Source: an uncultured Pseudoruegeria sp.
GTDB lineage: Bacteria > Pseudomonadota > Alphaproteobacteria > Rhodobacterales > Rhodobacteraceae
Reading direction: 5' to 3'
Length of the DNA stretch: 64,000 nucleotides
Assembly: GCA_947498155.1 (NCBI GenBank)
Contig: CANMJD010000002.1
Span: forward strand, 124,001-188,000
Position 1 is the stretch's first letter, and each line of letters begins with the position of its first letter. The notes beneath the pieces were generated by a model, which was given only the letters and a program-made list of their open reading frames with translations, did not search any database and was not told the origin of the DNA. The translations under genes were made by a program, and so were the position numbers. Below, in pieces: positions 55,629 to 64,000 of the stretch.

Positions 55629-56852
55629 ATGATCGAAAATCCGACAGATGTTTTAACAGCGCCACATCACCGCAGGTTTTTGATTGAGCACGCGCGGCAG
55701 CAATTCGACTTTTTTGATGCCAGTCTACGGCCGGATGCGGGGTTTTATACGTTGAACCTGGATGGCAGCCCGAACGGCAGTGACCTGCAAGAGCTGCATA
55801 CAACCACGCGGATGGTGCATTCCTATGCGCTAGGTAAAATTTCCGGGCGCGCGGGCTGTGATCAGATGATTGATCAGGGCATGGCCTATCTTTTGGATCA
55901 TCACAAAGACGCCGCGCAGGGCGGGTATGTTTGGGCGCTGGACAGCAACGGTGTGCGGGATGGTCAAAAGCTTGCCTATGGCCATGTGTTTGTTCTGCTC
56001 GCAGCTTCAAGCGCTTTGGTGGTGGGACATCCGCAGGCGCAAACCCTTTTGGATGATATTGATCAAGTTCTGGACGTGCATTTCTGGGAGGAAGACCGTG
56101 GCCTGTTTTGCGAAGAATGGAACCGCGATTGGACACCGTTTTCATCCTATCGGGGGATGAATGCGAATATGCACGGGGTCGAAGCGCTGCTGGCAGCCTT
56201 TGAAGCTACGGGGCGGGAGAAATACCTAGCGCGGGCAGGGCGTATATTGGACTATTTCATTGGTACAATTGCACCTTCTGAATACTGGCGGATTCCGGAA
56301 CACTATACCGAAAACTGGACCATTGATCGTGCCTACAGTGGCAACCCGATGTTTCGCCCCTCCGGCACCACGCCGGGGCATTCGCTTGAACTGGCGCGTC
56401 TGCTTTTGCAATTTAGTGCGCTCTCCGGCACCGGTGACGACACCCTTATTCGGGCGGCTCGAAATCTGACCGAGCGCGCCTTAAACGATGCTTGGGATGC
56501 GCAGAATGGCGGCTTGTTTTACACCCTGAATTTTGACGGCACCCCGAACATCAAGGCGCGGTATTGGTGGCCGGTTACCGAAGCCATCGGCACCATGGCG
56601 GCCTTTTTGAAGGTCGATGCAACCGCGACAGATGCAGAATGGTATCGCCGGCTTTGGGCATTTGCCGAGGCGCATTTCATCGATTTTAAGCAGGGCGGAT
56701 GGTTCCCGGAGATTGATGAGGCCGGTGTGCCAACGGGCAAACAATTTCACGGAAAGCCCGACATTTACCACGCGATTCAGGCGACTTTGTTTCCATTAAC
56801 CCCGCGGGTTTCCCACAGCTATGAGGATCTTGCTGGTGCGCTCGGGGAGTAA
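55629..56852 (+). CDS. AGE-family sugar epimerase/isomerase
   Basis: 407 residues, (alpha/alpha)6-barrel enzyme of the N-acylglucosamine 2-epimerase/mannose (or sulfoquinovose) isomerase group. Marks: FYTLNLDGSPNGSDLQELHT, TTRMVHSYALGKISG, AYGHVFVLLAASSALVVGHP (His), YRGMNANMHGVEALLAAFEA (Asn-Met-His), TTPGHSLELARLLLQF (His) and KPDIYHAIQATLFP. Start at 55629 with GGGAGAGAC; 233 bases separate it from the aldolase gene. May isomerise an aldose to the ketose used upstream; substrate inferred only. Confidence 0.88.
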   Translation: MIENPTDVLTAPHHRRFLIEHARQQFDFFDASLRPDAGFYTLNLDGSPNGSDLQELHTTTRMVHSYALGKISGRAGCDQMIDQGMAYLLDHHKDAAQGGYVWALDSNGVRDGQKLAYGHVFVLLAASSALVVGHPQAQTLLDDIDQVLDVHFWEEDRGLFCEEWNRDWTPFSSYRGMNANMHGVEALLAAFEATGREKYLARAGRILDYFIGTIAPSEYWRIPEHYTENWTIDRAYSGNPMFRPSGTTPGHSLELARLLLQFSALSGTGDDTLIRAARNLTERALNDAWDAQNGGLFYTLNFDGTPNIKARYWWPVTEAIGTMAAFLKVDATATDAEWYRRLWAFAEAHFIDFKQGGWFPEIDEAGVPTGKQFHGKPDIYHAIQATLFPLTPRVSHSYEDLAGALGE

Positions 56853-57132
56853 CCCTTGCCCTGAGGCCACCTGCTTGCCTGTTGGGGTGAAATGGGGTTT
56901 GAACCGCGATATGGTCGAAACATTCGCAATTCCATTGATCCCTGCGTTTCTGGTCAGGTAGGTCAAACCTCAAAGCCGAACCAGATTGTAATTTTGTAAA
57001 CAAATCACTCAAAACGCATTAACGCTTTTGAAATCGGAATAAATCCGGCCTGCAAAAACAATTTCCCAAGCCGTCGGGAGCCTGCTTATAGTAAGGCTAG
57101 CTTCTTGAACGACTTACTTTTTGGATCGTTAA

Positions 57133-59040
57133 ATGACCCCTCCGTCACAATCCGACCTCAGTCGCCCTTCTGCGGAGCCATCAGCCGGAGTTGAAGGCCC
57201 CGTTGTCATGGTGGATCGGGTGCTTTGGCAGATGCTCAAACCAGATGCTTCGGTGGATGCCTTTGCGAGCGCGTGGTTGACGTTGCAATGCCAGTTTGTT
57301 GGCGAGGTATCGGCGGCGGCACTGGTTTTGCCGGGGCCTGAGGGCGAAAACCACCTGATCCCGCGGGCCATCTGGCCGGAAGGTGTGGCGGTTGATGCCG
57401 AGATGGGTGCGACGGTCGAACGGGCGCTGGCCGACAAGCGGGCTGTATTGCGGGACATCGGGCATGGCAAAATCTGTGTGTGCTACCCCTATCTTGATGC
57501 AGAGAGAATTCTTGGCGCGGCGGTTTTGCGGTTTGAAAATGCCACCCAACCCGTGGCTCGGCAGGCGTTACGCCGGTTGCAATGGGGCGGCGGTTGGGTT
57601 GAGCTACGCGACGCGCGGGATGCCATTAAAGCCGTCTCTGAAGAGCGGGATCGTGGCCGGGCTGCGATAGATGTTTTGGTCGAGTTGCTGGAAGCTCGCG
57701 GCCATAAAGCTGCGGCCATGGCGGCCGCGACGGCGACAGCAGCGGGGCTTGATTGTGATCGGGTTTCCATTGGCCTGTTGCGCGGTAAAAAGCTGAAAGT
57801 CACCGCGCTTTCCCACACTGCGAATGTCGGGACGCAGCTGGATTTGGCGAATATGATCCGTCGCGCCATGCTGGAATGTCTGGATCAGGGGGGACCCATA
57901 TTACGGGCCGCCACGCCCGATGCTCTGCCCGACGAGGACACCCGCGTATCGCGCGCGCACGGTGAATTACTGCGCCGTCAGGGGGCAATGTCTGTACTGA
58001 CGCTACCCCTATCAGACGCCAGCGGCGAAGTGATCGGTGCGATGATGCTGGAGCATCGCGATCCCGATGGATTTACAGAAGAACGACGGGATTTGGCCCT
58101 GGGGATCGGCGCATTGATCGGACCGATTTTGCGGCAAAAAATGCTGGCGGATCGCGGTTGGCCGATGCGCCTGCTGGTTTCTGTCGCTCAGACATTTGCG
58201 ACGGTTTTCGGCCCCGCGCATCTTGGTGCAAAGCTGACGGTTTTGCTGATTGCGGGTGCAGTGTTTTGGGCCGCGACTGCCAGAACCGCCTTTGAGGTTG
58301 TTTCCGATGCCCGACTGGAGGGAACGATCCAGCGTATCATTTCCGCTCCGTTTGATGGCTATCTGGTTGGACAGACCGTCCGTCCCGGTGATCGGGTCAT
58401 GCAGGGACAGGCACTGGCGCAGCTTGACGACCGCGACCTGCGGCTCCGATTGATGGCCGCCGAAGCCGAGTTGACCGAACGGGAAATAGAGCGCAACGCG
58501 GCAACGGCTACGGGACGTCGGACAGAGGAGGCGTTGTTGGGGGCGCAGATAGCACAGGCGGACGCCCAGATAGAACTCTTGCGCGCACAGCTGGCGCGTA
58601 CGTCGATGGTGGCGCCTTTTGATGGGGTGGTTGTTTCAGGCGACCGCACGCAGGAATTGGGCGCTGCGGTGACGCGCGGCGAAGAGCTGTTTGTTATTGC
58701 ACCGCTTGATGATTACCGGGTGCGGCTTTCTGTTGAAGAAGGCGACATTGCCGAATTGTCCCCCGGACAGCAGGGGCGCGTGCGCTTTGCCGCCCGTCCG
58801 GATGAGACCTTCCCCTTTCAGGTGGAACGCATCCTGTCGGTTGCGGCCCCCGAAGATGGGGGCAATCGTTTTGCCCTTGAAGCCCGCATGGACGCGACAG
58901 TGGCGTCGGGAGGCGATGCGCTGCTCCCTGGTATGGAGGGAGTCGCGCGGGTCTCGATCGAAGATCGTTTGACCGTACAGGTCTGGACGCAGGATTTTGT
59001 TGACTGGCTGCGCCTTGCTACGTGGCGCTGGCTGCCGTGA
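57133..59040 (+). CDS. GAF-domain HlyD-type membrane adaptor (LEPR cluster gene 1)
   Basis: 635 residues, unusual fusion. Residues ~25-165 and ~180-335 look like two GAF-type sensor domains (VLWQMLKPDASVDAFASAWL; KICVCYPYLDAERILGAAVL; SVLTLPLSDASGEVIGAMML). A membrane helix follows at ~375-393 (LTVLLIAGAVFWAATARTAF), then an HlyD/lipoyl-like periplasmic part: RIISAPFDGYLVGQTVRPGD, a coiled coil of ~80 residues, ARTSMVAPFDGVVVSGDRTQ and DDYRVRLSVEEGDIAELSPG. So it is anchored in the inner membrane with a cytosolic sensor and a periplasmic adaptor. Next gene overlaps its end. Confidence 0.85.
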   Translation: MTPPSQSDLSRPSAEPSAGVEGPVVMVDRVLWQMLKPDASVDAFASAWLTLQCQFVGEVSAAALVLPGPEGENHLIPRAIWPEGVAVDAEMGATVERALADKRAVLRDIGHGKICVCYPYLDAERILGAAVLRFENATQPVARQALRRLQWGGGWVELRDARDAIKAVSEERDRGRAAIDVLVELLEARGHKAAAMAAATATAAGLDCDRVSIGLLRGKKLKVTALSHTANVGTQLDLANMIRRAMLECLDQGGPILRAATPDALPDEDTRVSRAHGELLRRQGAMSVLTLPLSDASGEVIGAMMLEHRDPDGFTEERRDLALGIGALIGPILRQKMLADRGWPMRLLVSVAQTFATVFGPAHLGAKLTVLLIAGAVFWAATARTAFEVVSDARLEGTIQRIISAPFDGYLVGQTVRPGDRVMQGQALAQLDDRDLRLRLMAAEAELTEREIERNAATATGRRTEEALLGAQIAQADAQIELLRAQLARTSMVAPFDGVVVSGDRTQELGAAVTRGEELFVIAPLDDYRVRLSVEEGDIAELSPGQQGRVRFAARPDETFPFQVERILSVAAPEDGGNRFALEARMDATVASGGDALLPGMEGVARVSIEDRLTVQVWTQDFVDWLRLATWRWLP

Positions 59041-61190
59041 GCGTCGCACCAACCCCCTATTCCGCCATATGGGCGCGGGTCGCCGGACTTCGCCCTGTGT
59101 TGCGCCCGCATGTTGAATTGCACAGACAGTATTTCCGCGGGGCACTTTGGTATGTGATGGAAGATCCGGCAGATGGGAAGTTCTTTCGCTTTTCGCCAGA
59201 GGCCTATGCGCTCATTGGATTGATGGACGGGCGGCGCACGCTGGATGAGATCGCGGATATTGCCGAGAAACGACTGGGTGTGAATGCACCGACGCAGGAC
59301 GAAATTGTGCAGCTTCTGTCACAGTTGCATGTTGCCGGTGTTTTGACCTCTGACCGGATACCCGATCTTGCGGAAATCGCCGAGCGGTCTGAAACCATGC
59401 GCCGCAAGAAGATGATGCAATCCATGCGCAACCCGCTGGGCATCAAAGTGCCCCTGCTGGCGATAGACGGCTTTATCTCAGCGACAATGCCTTTGGTTCG
59501 ATTTCTGTTTACGTGGGTCGGGTTTTTTGCATGGCTTGGGTTGGTCGTCTGGGGGGCTGTCACGGCGGCCATCTATTGGCCAGAACTTACCGGCAATCTG
59601 CTGGACAGGGTTTTGTCGGGGAATGGCATTGCCTTGCTGCTCATCTCTTATCCGTTGGTGAAACTTCTGCATGAGCTCGGGCATGGCTATGCGGTGAAGC
59701 ACTGGGGCGGTCAGGTACGCGAAGTCGGGGTCATGTTTCTGGTTTTCATGCCGGTCCCCTATGTCGACGCATCCGCCGCTATTGGTTTTCCATCTAAACG
59801 GGCACGTATCGTGGTGGGGTCCGCCGGGATAATGGTCGAACTTGCCGTCGCTGCCTTGGCGATGATTATCTGGACCGAAATGTCGCCCGGAATCGCGCGG
59901 GCGTTGATGTTCAACATTATGCTGATCGGCGGGGTCTCGACCTTGTTGTTCAATGGTAATCCGCTGTTGCGCTTTGATGGTTACTATGTGCTTACCGACT
60001 TGATCGAGGTGCCCAATCTGGGTCAGCGCTCGAACAAATACCTGTCCTATCTCGTGCGCCGCTATGTGTTCGGCCTGCCGCATGTGCGAACACCCGTCAC
60101 CGCAGTCGGAGAGCGTAAGTGGCTGTTTTGGTATGCAATATTGGCGTTTCTCTATCGTATGTTTATTATGCTGGGGATCTCGTTGTTTGTGGCGGGTAAG
60201 TTCTTTTTTGTTGGCATCGCCCTGGCGATCTGGTCGGTGGTGCTGATGATCGGGTTGCCGATTTTCAAAGCGATTATCTATCTGATGAGCGCGCCGGAAC
60301 TGGAGGCGCGGCGGCGGCGGGCTGTGGTGGGGTCCGCTGCGCTGGTGGCGGTGATCGCTGGCCCGCTTTTGGTTGTGCCGGTGCCGGATGCGACGATTGC
60401 AACAGGGGTTGTGGTGGCACCGGGCGAGACCCGTGTCCTTACCCAGACCGGTGGCTGGCTGTCGGATATGGCACCCGCAGGGCGGCAACTGGATGCGCCA
60501 CAGCAACTGGTTGCAGTGCTTGAAGATCCACTGGCAGCACCGCGGGCCCGCCTTGTTGAGGCTCAGCTTAAAGAGGCGGAGGTTCAGCTTGCAGCTAGTG
60601 ACGCGGGCGATCCGTTGCGGGCGCGTATCGATCAGTCGCGTCGTGATCTGGCGCAGCGTGATGCTAAAAGATTGGCCGAACAACGGGCGGCTTTGCAAGT
60701 GCTTGCCCCGCAGGCAGGAAAGTTTCAACCATTGATCGGTGCGGATACACGGGGCCGTTTCGTTCCGCAGGGGGCCGTTCTGGGTTATGTGACCGATGAA
60801 GGGGGCGGTTGGGTGGTGCGCGCAGCGGTGCCGCAGGCCGATATCGATCGGGTTGCCGACAGTGCGGCGAAAATTGCCGTGCGTTTCAGCACCGAACAAT
60901 CGCACCAGTATGACGCGCGGATCGTGGCTCGCACCCCGCGCGCCACACGGGATTTGCCCAGTGCCGCGCTGACCACCACGTTTGGTGGGCCGATCGCGGC
61001 TGATCCAGGACCGTTCCCGGCCCGCTCGCTTGAGAGCGTTTTTATTCTTGATCTGGCGGTAGAAGGCCGTCCGGACCAGCTGTTTTTCAACCAACGCGTT
61101 TGGGTTCGTTTTGATCAGGGCCGACGCCCTATTGGCTTACAAGGAGCGCGGGCCCTGCGTCAGGTGTTCCTGGACCGCTTTGGTCTTTAG
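59022..61190 (+). CDS. M50 membrane zinc protease with PqqD-like and HlyD-like ends (LEPR cluster gene 2)
   Basis: 722 residues. Residues ~35-120 resemble a PqqD-like winged domain (GKFFRFSPEAYALIGLMDGR; DEIVQLLSQLHVAGVLTSDR). The membrane core carries HELGHGYAVKHWGG (zinc HExxH) and NPLLRFDGYYVLTDL (the third-ligand Asp) of site-2-type proteases, with about six to seven helices. The last ~220 residues are a periplasmic HlyD-like part with lipoyl halves (GWLSDMAPAGRQLDAPQQ; GWVVRAAVPQADIDRVAD). Start GTG at 59022, with a second GTG at 59037 overlapping the previous stop. It looks like a fixed partner of gene 1. Confidence 0.85.
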   Translation: MALAAVSVAPTPYSAIWARVAGLRPVLRPHVELHRQYFRGALWYVMEDPADGKFFRFSPEAYALIGLMDGRRTLDEIADIAEKRLGVNAPTQDEIVQLLSQLHVAGVLTSDRIPDLAEIAERSETMRRKKMMQSMRNPLGIKVPLLAIDGFISATMPLVRFLFTWVGFFAWLGLVVWGAVTAAIYWPELTGNLLDRVLSGNGIALLLISYPLVKLLHELGHGYAVKHWGGQVREVGVMFLVFMPVPYVDASAAIGFPSKRARIVVGSAGIMVELAVAALAMIIWTEMSPGIARALMFNIMLIGGVSTLLFNGNPLLRFDGYYVLTDLIEVPNLGQRSNKYLSYLVRRYVFGLPHVRTPVTAVGERKWLFWYAILAFLYRMFIMLGISLFVAGKFFFVGIALAIWSVVLMIGLPIFKAIIYLMSAPELEARRRRAVVGSAALVAVIAGPLLVVPVPDATIATGVVVAPGETRVLTQTGGWLSDMAPAGRQLDAPQQLVAVLEDPLAAPRARLVEAQLKEAEVQLAASDAGDPLRARIDQSRRDLAQRDAKRLAEQRAALQVLAPQAGKFQPLIGADTRGRFVPQGAVLGYVTDEGGGWVVRAAVPQADIDRVADSAAKIAVRFSTEQSHQYDARIVARTPRATRDLPSAALTTTFGGPIAADPGPFPARSLESVFILDLAVEGRPDQLFFNQRVWVRFDQGRRPIGLQGARALRQVFLDRFGL

Positions 61191-61191
61191 A

Positions 61192-62799
61192 ATGATGACG
61201 ACCTCTCGCCGTTCGCCTGTTCGTCGCCACCCGGCCGGTAAGCTCGACAAGCTTGGCTACAGGGTTTGGGTCATGCTTTGGCCCGTGATGCGTCCGTTTG
61301 CTTTTGTTGGGCTGGCCTGCCGATCTGGGCACGCAAGGGCAGCAGCGCAGACCATGACCGATGTGCCGCGCTATCGGGACAGACTATCTGCGCTGGCGGT
61401 ATCACGCGGTTGGATCGTTGAAATTCCCGACCCCATTCGCCGCGACCGCGTACTCGAATTGGCGGCCCTGATAAATGCGCAGGATAGACAGGGCGTCAGC
61501 ATAGCCACTACCCATGCGGGCGGGGTAGAACGCCTTGCCGATTTGATGATGCCAGCGTTTGAACGGTCGGGCTGTCCGTTGGTGGTGTTGCAGGACACGG
61601 ACGCTTTTCCCACAGCGCGGGCGTCGGTTGGTCCGTTGCGGCGGCTTGCCCATGATTGTCTGCGGGACCGCATTTTGCTGGATGAGCCCGCAACGCCGAT
61701 CCGGCTGGCAACCCGACGCTTGCGGGGACGGGACGTCTCGGTGTCGCTAGAGCGTCGCGCGCCGGTGGTGCTTTTGGCGGAAGCCGACCGCGCCCTGCTG
61801 GACGAAGCAAAGGGAGCAGTTGCGGGCGGTGCGGCGCTTGATCAGATATTCACTCCGCGCGAAGGGCGGCGGGCCTTGGCAGCGGCAAAATCGCTAGAGC
61901 AGGGAAAGCACTGGACCCTGTCACCGCAGCCTGTGCTTACCGCTTTGGGCCGTTCGCAGATTTCGATGGCAGAGGACCTTGATCTCCCTACTGAAACAGC
62001 GCGTCGCGCCTATCTGGTCACCCTTGCCCTGACCGCTCAAGTTGGTCTGCTGAAAGAGCGTGACTATGTGATTGAAGCAGGCGAACTGACGATTATCGAC
62101 CCCAAGACCGGCCTGCCCGATCCGGGCCGGACCTGGACCAGCGGGGTTCAGCAGATGGTCGAATTGCAAAACGGCTTGCCGCAGACGCCGGTACAGCGTG
62201 CAAGGGCCCAAATCAGTATGGGAGAAGTGCTGGATAGTGTTTCGATGATTGGGGGCGTTGCTCGGGATTTGGACGGGGCAGGGCGTGAAATCCATCAGCG
62301 CTTTCATACGCCGGTCTGGACAGCAGGGCGTGGGCGGCAGGGGAAACAGCGGTTTGAACGCGATACAAGTGCGCTGATCAACCGGCTGGAGCTATATGCC
62401 AAAGCGGGGGCGATAGTGATCACGGACCGCCCCGAACTGGCAAAAGGGCTACCGCATTTTGGCATAGAGGTCGCCGCACAGGGATTGCCGGAACAGGCAC
62501 CTCTTCTGGTGCTGGCGGATGTGACTGAAAGCCGGCGCACGGCGGCGACGCTTTCGGAAAAAAACGGCGAGGCAGAGGTGATTGAATGCCTGTCGTTGGA
62601 TGATCCGCATTTCACCGGATGGCGCATCGCGGTATTGCGGCGGTTCTGGGGTGTTGTCCCATGGCGGCATCAGCGGGCCGCGCGATTGCTTGCCAGTAGC
62701 CGGCGCAGACAAAGAAAACTGGCCGCCCGACAGCGTGCCGGACAGGCTGATGCAGCCCTACGTCGGAAACGATTATTGGCGTTTGCAGAGCGGGTTTAA
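61192..62799 (+). CDS. compact SecA-like protein with lost ATPase motifs (LEPR cluster gene 3)
   Basis: 535 residues. Order and wording follow SecA: QGVSIATTHAGGVERLADLM near 102 (where SecA has the Walker A TGEGKT), LRRLAHDCLRDRI, VVLLAEADRALLDEAKGAVA near 196 (Walker B DEVDSILIDEARTP), DYVIEAGELTIIDPKTG, GRTWTSGVQQMVELQNGL (preprotein cross-linking region), SMIGGVARD (SecA GMTGTA) and TESRRTAATLSEKNG near 450 (SecA QLRGRAGRQGD). The lysine, acidic pair and arginine finger are absent, and the scaffold C-terminus is missing. It is therefore probably a non-hydrolysing relative. ATG one base after gene 2. Confidence 0.8.
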   Translation: MMTTSRRSPVRRHPAGKLDKLGYRVWVMLWPVMRPFAFVGLACRSGHARAAAQTMTDVPRYRDRLSALAVSRGWIVEIPDPIRRDRVLELAALINAQDRQGVSIATTHAGGVERLADLMMPAFERSGCPLVVLQDTDAFPTARASVGPLRRLAHDCLRDRILLDEPATPIRLATRRLRGRDVSVSLERRAPVVLLAEADRALLDEAKGAVAGGAALDQIFTPREGRRALAAAKSLEQGKHWTLSPQPVLTALGRSQISMAEDLDLPTETARRAYLVTLALTAQVGLLKERDYVIEAGELTIIDPKTGLPDPGRTWTSGVQQMVELQNGLPQTPVQRARAQISMGEVLDSVSMIGGVARDLDGAGREIHQRFHTPVWTAGRGRQGKQRFERDTSALINRLELYAKAGAIVITDRPELAKGLPHFGIEVAAQGLPEQAPLLVLADVTESRRTAATLSEKNGEAEVIECLSLDDPHFTGWRIAVLRRFWGVVPWRHQRAARLLASSRRRQRKLAARQRAGQADAALRRKRLLAFAERV

Positions 62800-62897
62800 T
62801 TCCAAAGAATTAGATGCGAATCCCCGATTCTTTTTGGCGGGGGTTAATATTGTGTTATGCATATGTGTTATCACCCCATCTGCAGGGATTATTTAGT

Positions 62898-64000
62898 ATG
62901 GCTTATCCGTTTGGAAAAAATGATTTTGCGTCCTCGACTCCGGTTCGAACGCGACCAAAACGGCGAAGCTATGGGGCAGCCATCCGCGAAATGCTGGCGC
63001 GCCGCCAAGAGCGGTCCAAAGCCGCAGAGAGACGTCATGCCGTCACCGTTGAGGCGATGGAACCCAGAATTCTGTTGTCCGCCGATCCGATTTTTGCCCA
63101 TACACTTGCAGATAGTGGCGATTACACCCTTGGCCTGTCCTTTGATGAAGATGCAGATGCCTACCGTATCCAATTAGTTAATGATTCAGATGGTTTAGTT
63201 GTCGCCAGTTCTGAACTGGATGGGGTGACCGATGTTCAGATCACCGGCACAAGTGGCGCAGATAAGCTAACACTTGACCTGCTTTTCCGTCCCGATCCCG
63301 CTTTTAAGGTTACCTTCGACGGGGGTGACGGTGAAGATGAGCTGATCCTTGACGGTCCCAAGCATTCCAGCGTCACTTATGACTTAGGTGCGGATGGCAC
63401 AGGGACCATTACACAATCGTCTGACGGCATGGATCATGTGCGCGATTTCGTGAGCGTCGAATTGGTAGTTGATACCTCCGCAGCCGAATCACGTGTGATA
63501 AATGATACAGAGGCTGCTCGGGGCGGCTCTATCATAATTGGCGACAATGATGTTGAAAACGATGGATTGTCTCGCATTTCGCTCGGTCCGGACGCCACAA
63601 AGACGGTTTTGGATTTTGCCAAACCGGCGCTGGGTGGGGACTACGGCAGTGGTCAACTCGACATCAATATTCTCGATGGCAACGATGATATCCGGTTTCA
63701 AGGTTTTGACGGTCAACTGACCGATGCCGCAACCGAGCTGGATACCGCTGGCACACCGGATGTGATTGCCCGTTTAACCGCCGGTGGGGTGGCAGATTTG
63801 ACCGGCCCTCAGGCGGATGTGACATGGTACATCATCGGCGAAGACCGTGCTTATGTTGACGGGTTGTTTGTGACCGGTGTTGATACGTTGATCGGGGCCG
63901 CTAACAATGAAGATACATTCTATTTTGAACTGAATGCCGGTAATCTGCTTGCCAATGGCGGCGTGAATGATCCCTGGGAGGCGATCGACCTTCCGGGCCG
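62898..64000 (+). CDS. LEPR-XLL large extracellular protein, N-terminal part (LEPR cluster gene 4)
   Basis: Open frame of 367 codons running off the window. The N-terminus is strongly basic (PVRTRPKRRSYGAAIREMLA, then RRQERSKAAERRHAV), followed by VEAMEPRILLSADPIFAHTL, the LEPR-XLL motif near residues 54-64. Beyond it the protein is acidic, Asp- and Gly-rich and beta-like (YDLGADGTGTITQSSDGMDH; GSGQLDINILDGNDDIRFQG). LEPR-XLL proteins are usually very large surface or secreted proteins. ATG after GGGATTATTTAGT, 98 bases past gene 3. The rest is outside the window. Confidence 0.88.
   Translation, partial: MAYPFGKNDFASSTPVRTRPKRRSYGAAIREMLARRQERSKAAERRHAVTVEAMEPRILLSADPIFAHTLADSGDYTLGLSFDEDADAYRIQLVNDSDGLVVASSELDGVTDVQITGTSGADKLTLDLLFRPDPAFKVTFDGGDGEDELILDGPKHSSVTYDLGADGTGTITQSSDGMDHVRDFVSVELVVDTSAAESRVINDTEAARGGSIIIGDNDVENDGLSRISLGPDATKTVLDFAKPALGGDYGSGQLDINILDGNDDIRFQGFDGQLTDAATELDTAGTPDVIARLTAGGVADLTGPQADVTWYIIGEDRAYVDGLFVTGVDTLIGAANNEDTFYFELNAGNLLANGGVNDPWEAIDLPG

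Noticed and set aside
59478-61094. 538-codon open frame on the minus strand
   Set aside because: It lies antisense to the M50 protease, is rich in His, Gln and Pro as expected for the complement of a GC-rich gene, and has no RBS or family marks.

Overview
The window looks like chromosomal DNA of a marine alphaproteobacterium, most likely of the Roseobacter group (Rhodobacteraceae). The murA - DUF2948 - hisD - UPF0262 - low-MW phosphatase - infA - maf - RNase E/G - yacG - tRNA-Phe order, the fused TRAP permease, the Calvin-type aldolase and the LEPR-type giant protein all fit that group. The assignment is inference from gene content; no search was run.

Layout. 1-5.1 kb: the 3' part of gyrB faces a 1070-residue fusion of a cobalamin reductive dehalogenase with its own flavin/2Fe-2S reductase. 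5.1-19 kb: loosely packed accessory DNA. It holds a broken phage-type integrase, a LacI regulator divergent from a phytanoyl-CoA dioxygenase-like enzyme, a 723-residue orphan, a truncated gene followed by an HGGXG zinc-motif protein, an alpha/beta hydrolase, a sulfotransferase, a VOC protein, and an AraC regulator divergent from two DUF1254 proteins. Degenerate copies of an intergenic repeat are scattered through it. 19.5-26.2 kb: a compact housekeeping block between tRNA-Thr and tRNA-Phe.

26.16-33.39 kb: a complete-looking 7.2-kb integrative mobilizable element in tRNA-Phe, bounded by a perfect 50-bp direct repeat. It carries a tyrosine integrase, a RepA-like helicase, a MobA/MobL relaxase with an IncQ-like oriT, a membrane-protein ORF nested inside the relaxase gene, an AlpA regulator, and an RloA/RloB (AbiL-like) ATPase pair as probable phage-defence cargo. 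33.4-46 kb: a second scrambled zone with an ATPase stub, a complete IS3 element inside an IS6 remnant, a two-component cluster (histidine kinase, lone receiver, OmpR regulator, pseudo-receiver), an IclR-like regulator with an IS5 copy at its 3' end, a CAP-domain protein, a toxin-like fragment, a glutathione S-transferase and IS3 debris.

46.3-56.9 kb: a sugar-acid island. A LacI regulator faces a TRAP transporter operon across three contiguous 12-bp operator-like sites. The operon continues with an LtnD-type dehydrogenase, an OtnK-type kinase, a deletion scar that joins the start of otnC to the end of otnI, then fructose-bisphosphatase, class II aldolase and an AGE-family sugar isomerase. The intact genes would import and oxidise a four-carbon (or similar) sugar acid, phosphorylate it and move triose phosphate to hexose; the scar removes two of the expected middle enzymes.

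57.1-64.0 kb: the most unusual part. A tight operon encodes (1) a GAF-domain protein fused to an HlyD-type membrane adaptor, (2) an M50 zinc membrane protease with a PqqD-like N-terminus and an HlyD-like C-terminus, and (3) a compact SecA-like protein in which the Walker A, DEAD and arginine-finger motifs all appear lost. They are followed by (4) the start of a large protein with the LEPR-XLL N-terminal motif, which runs off the window. I read this as a dedicated export or processing machine for the giant LEPR protein, with a pseudo-ATPase SecA as recognition factor. That reading is inference.
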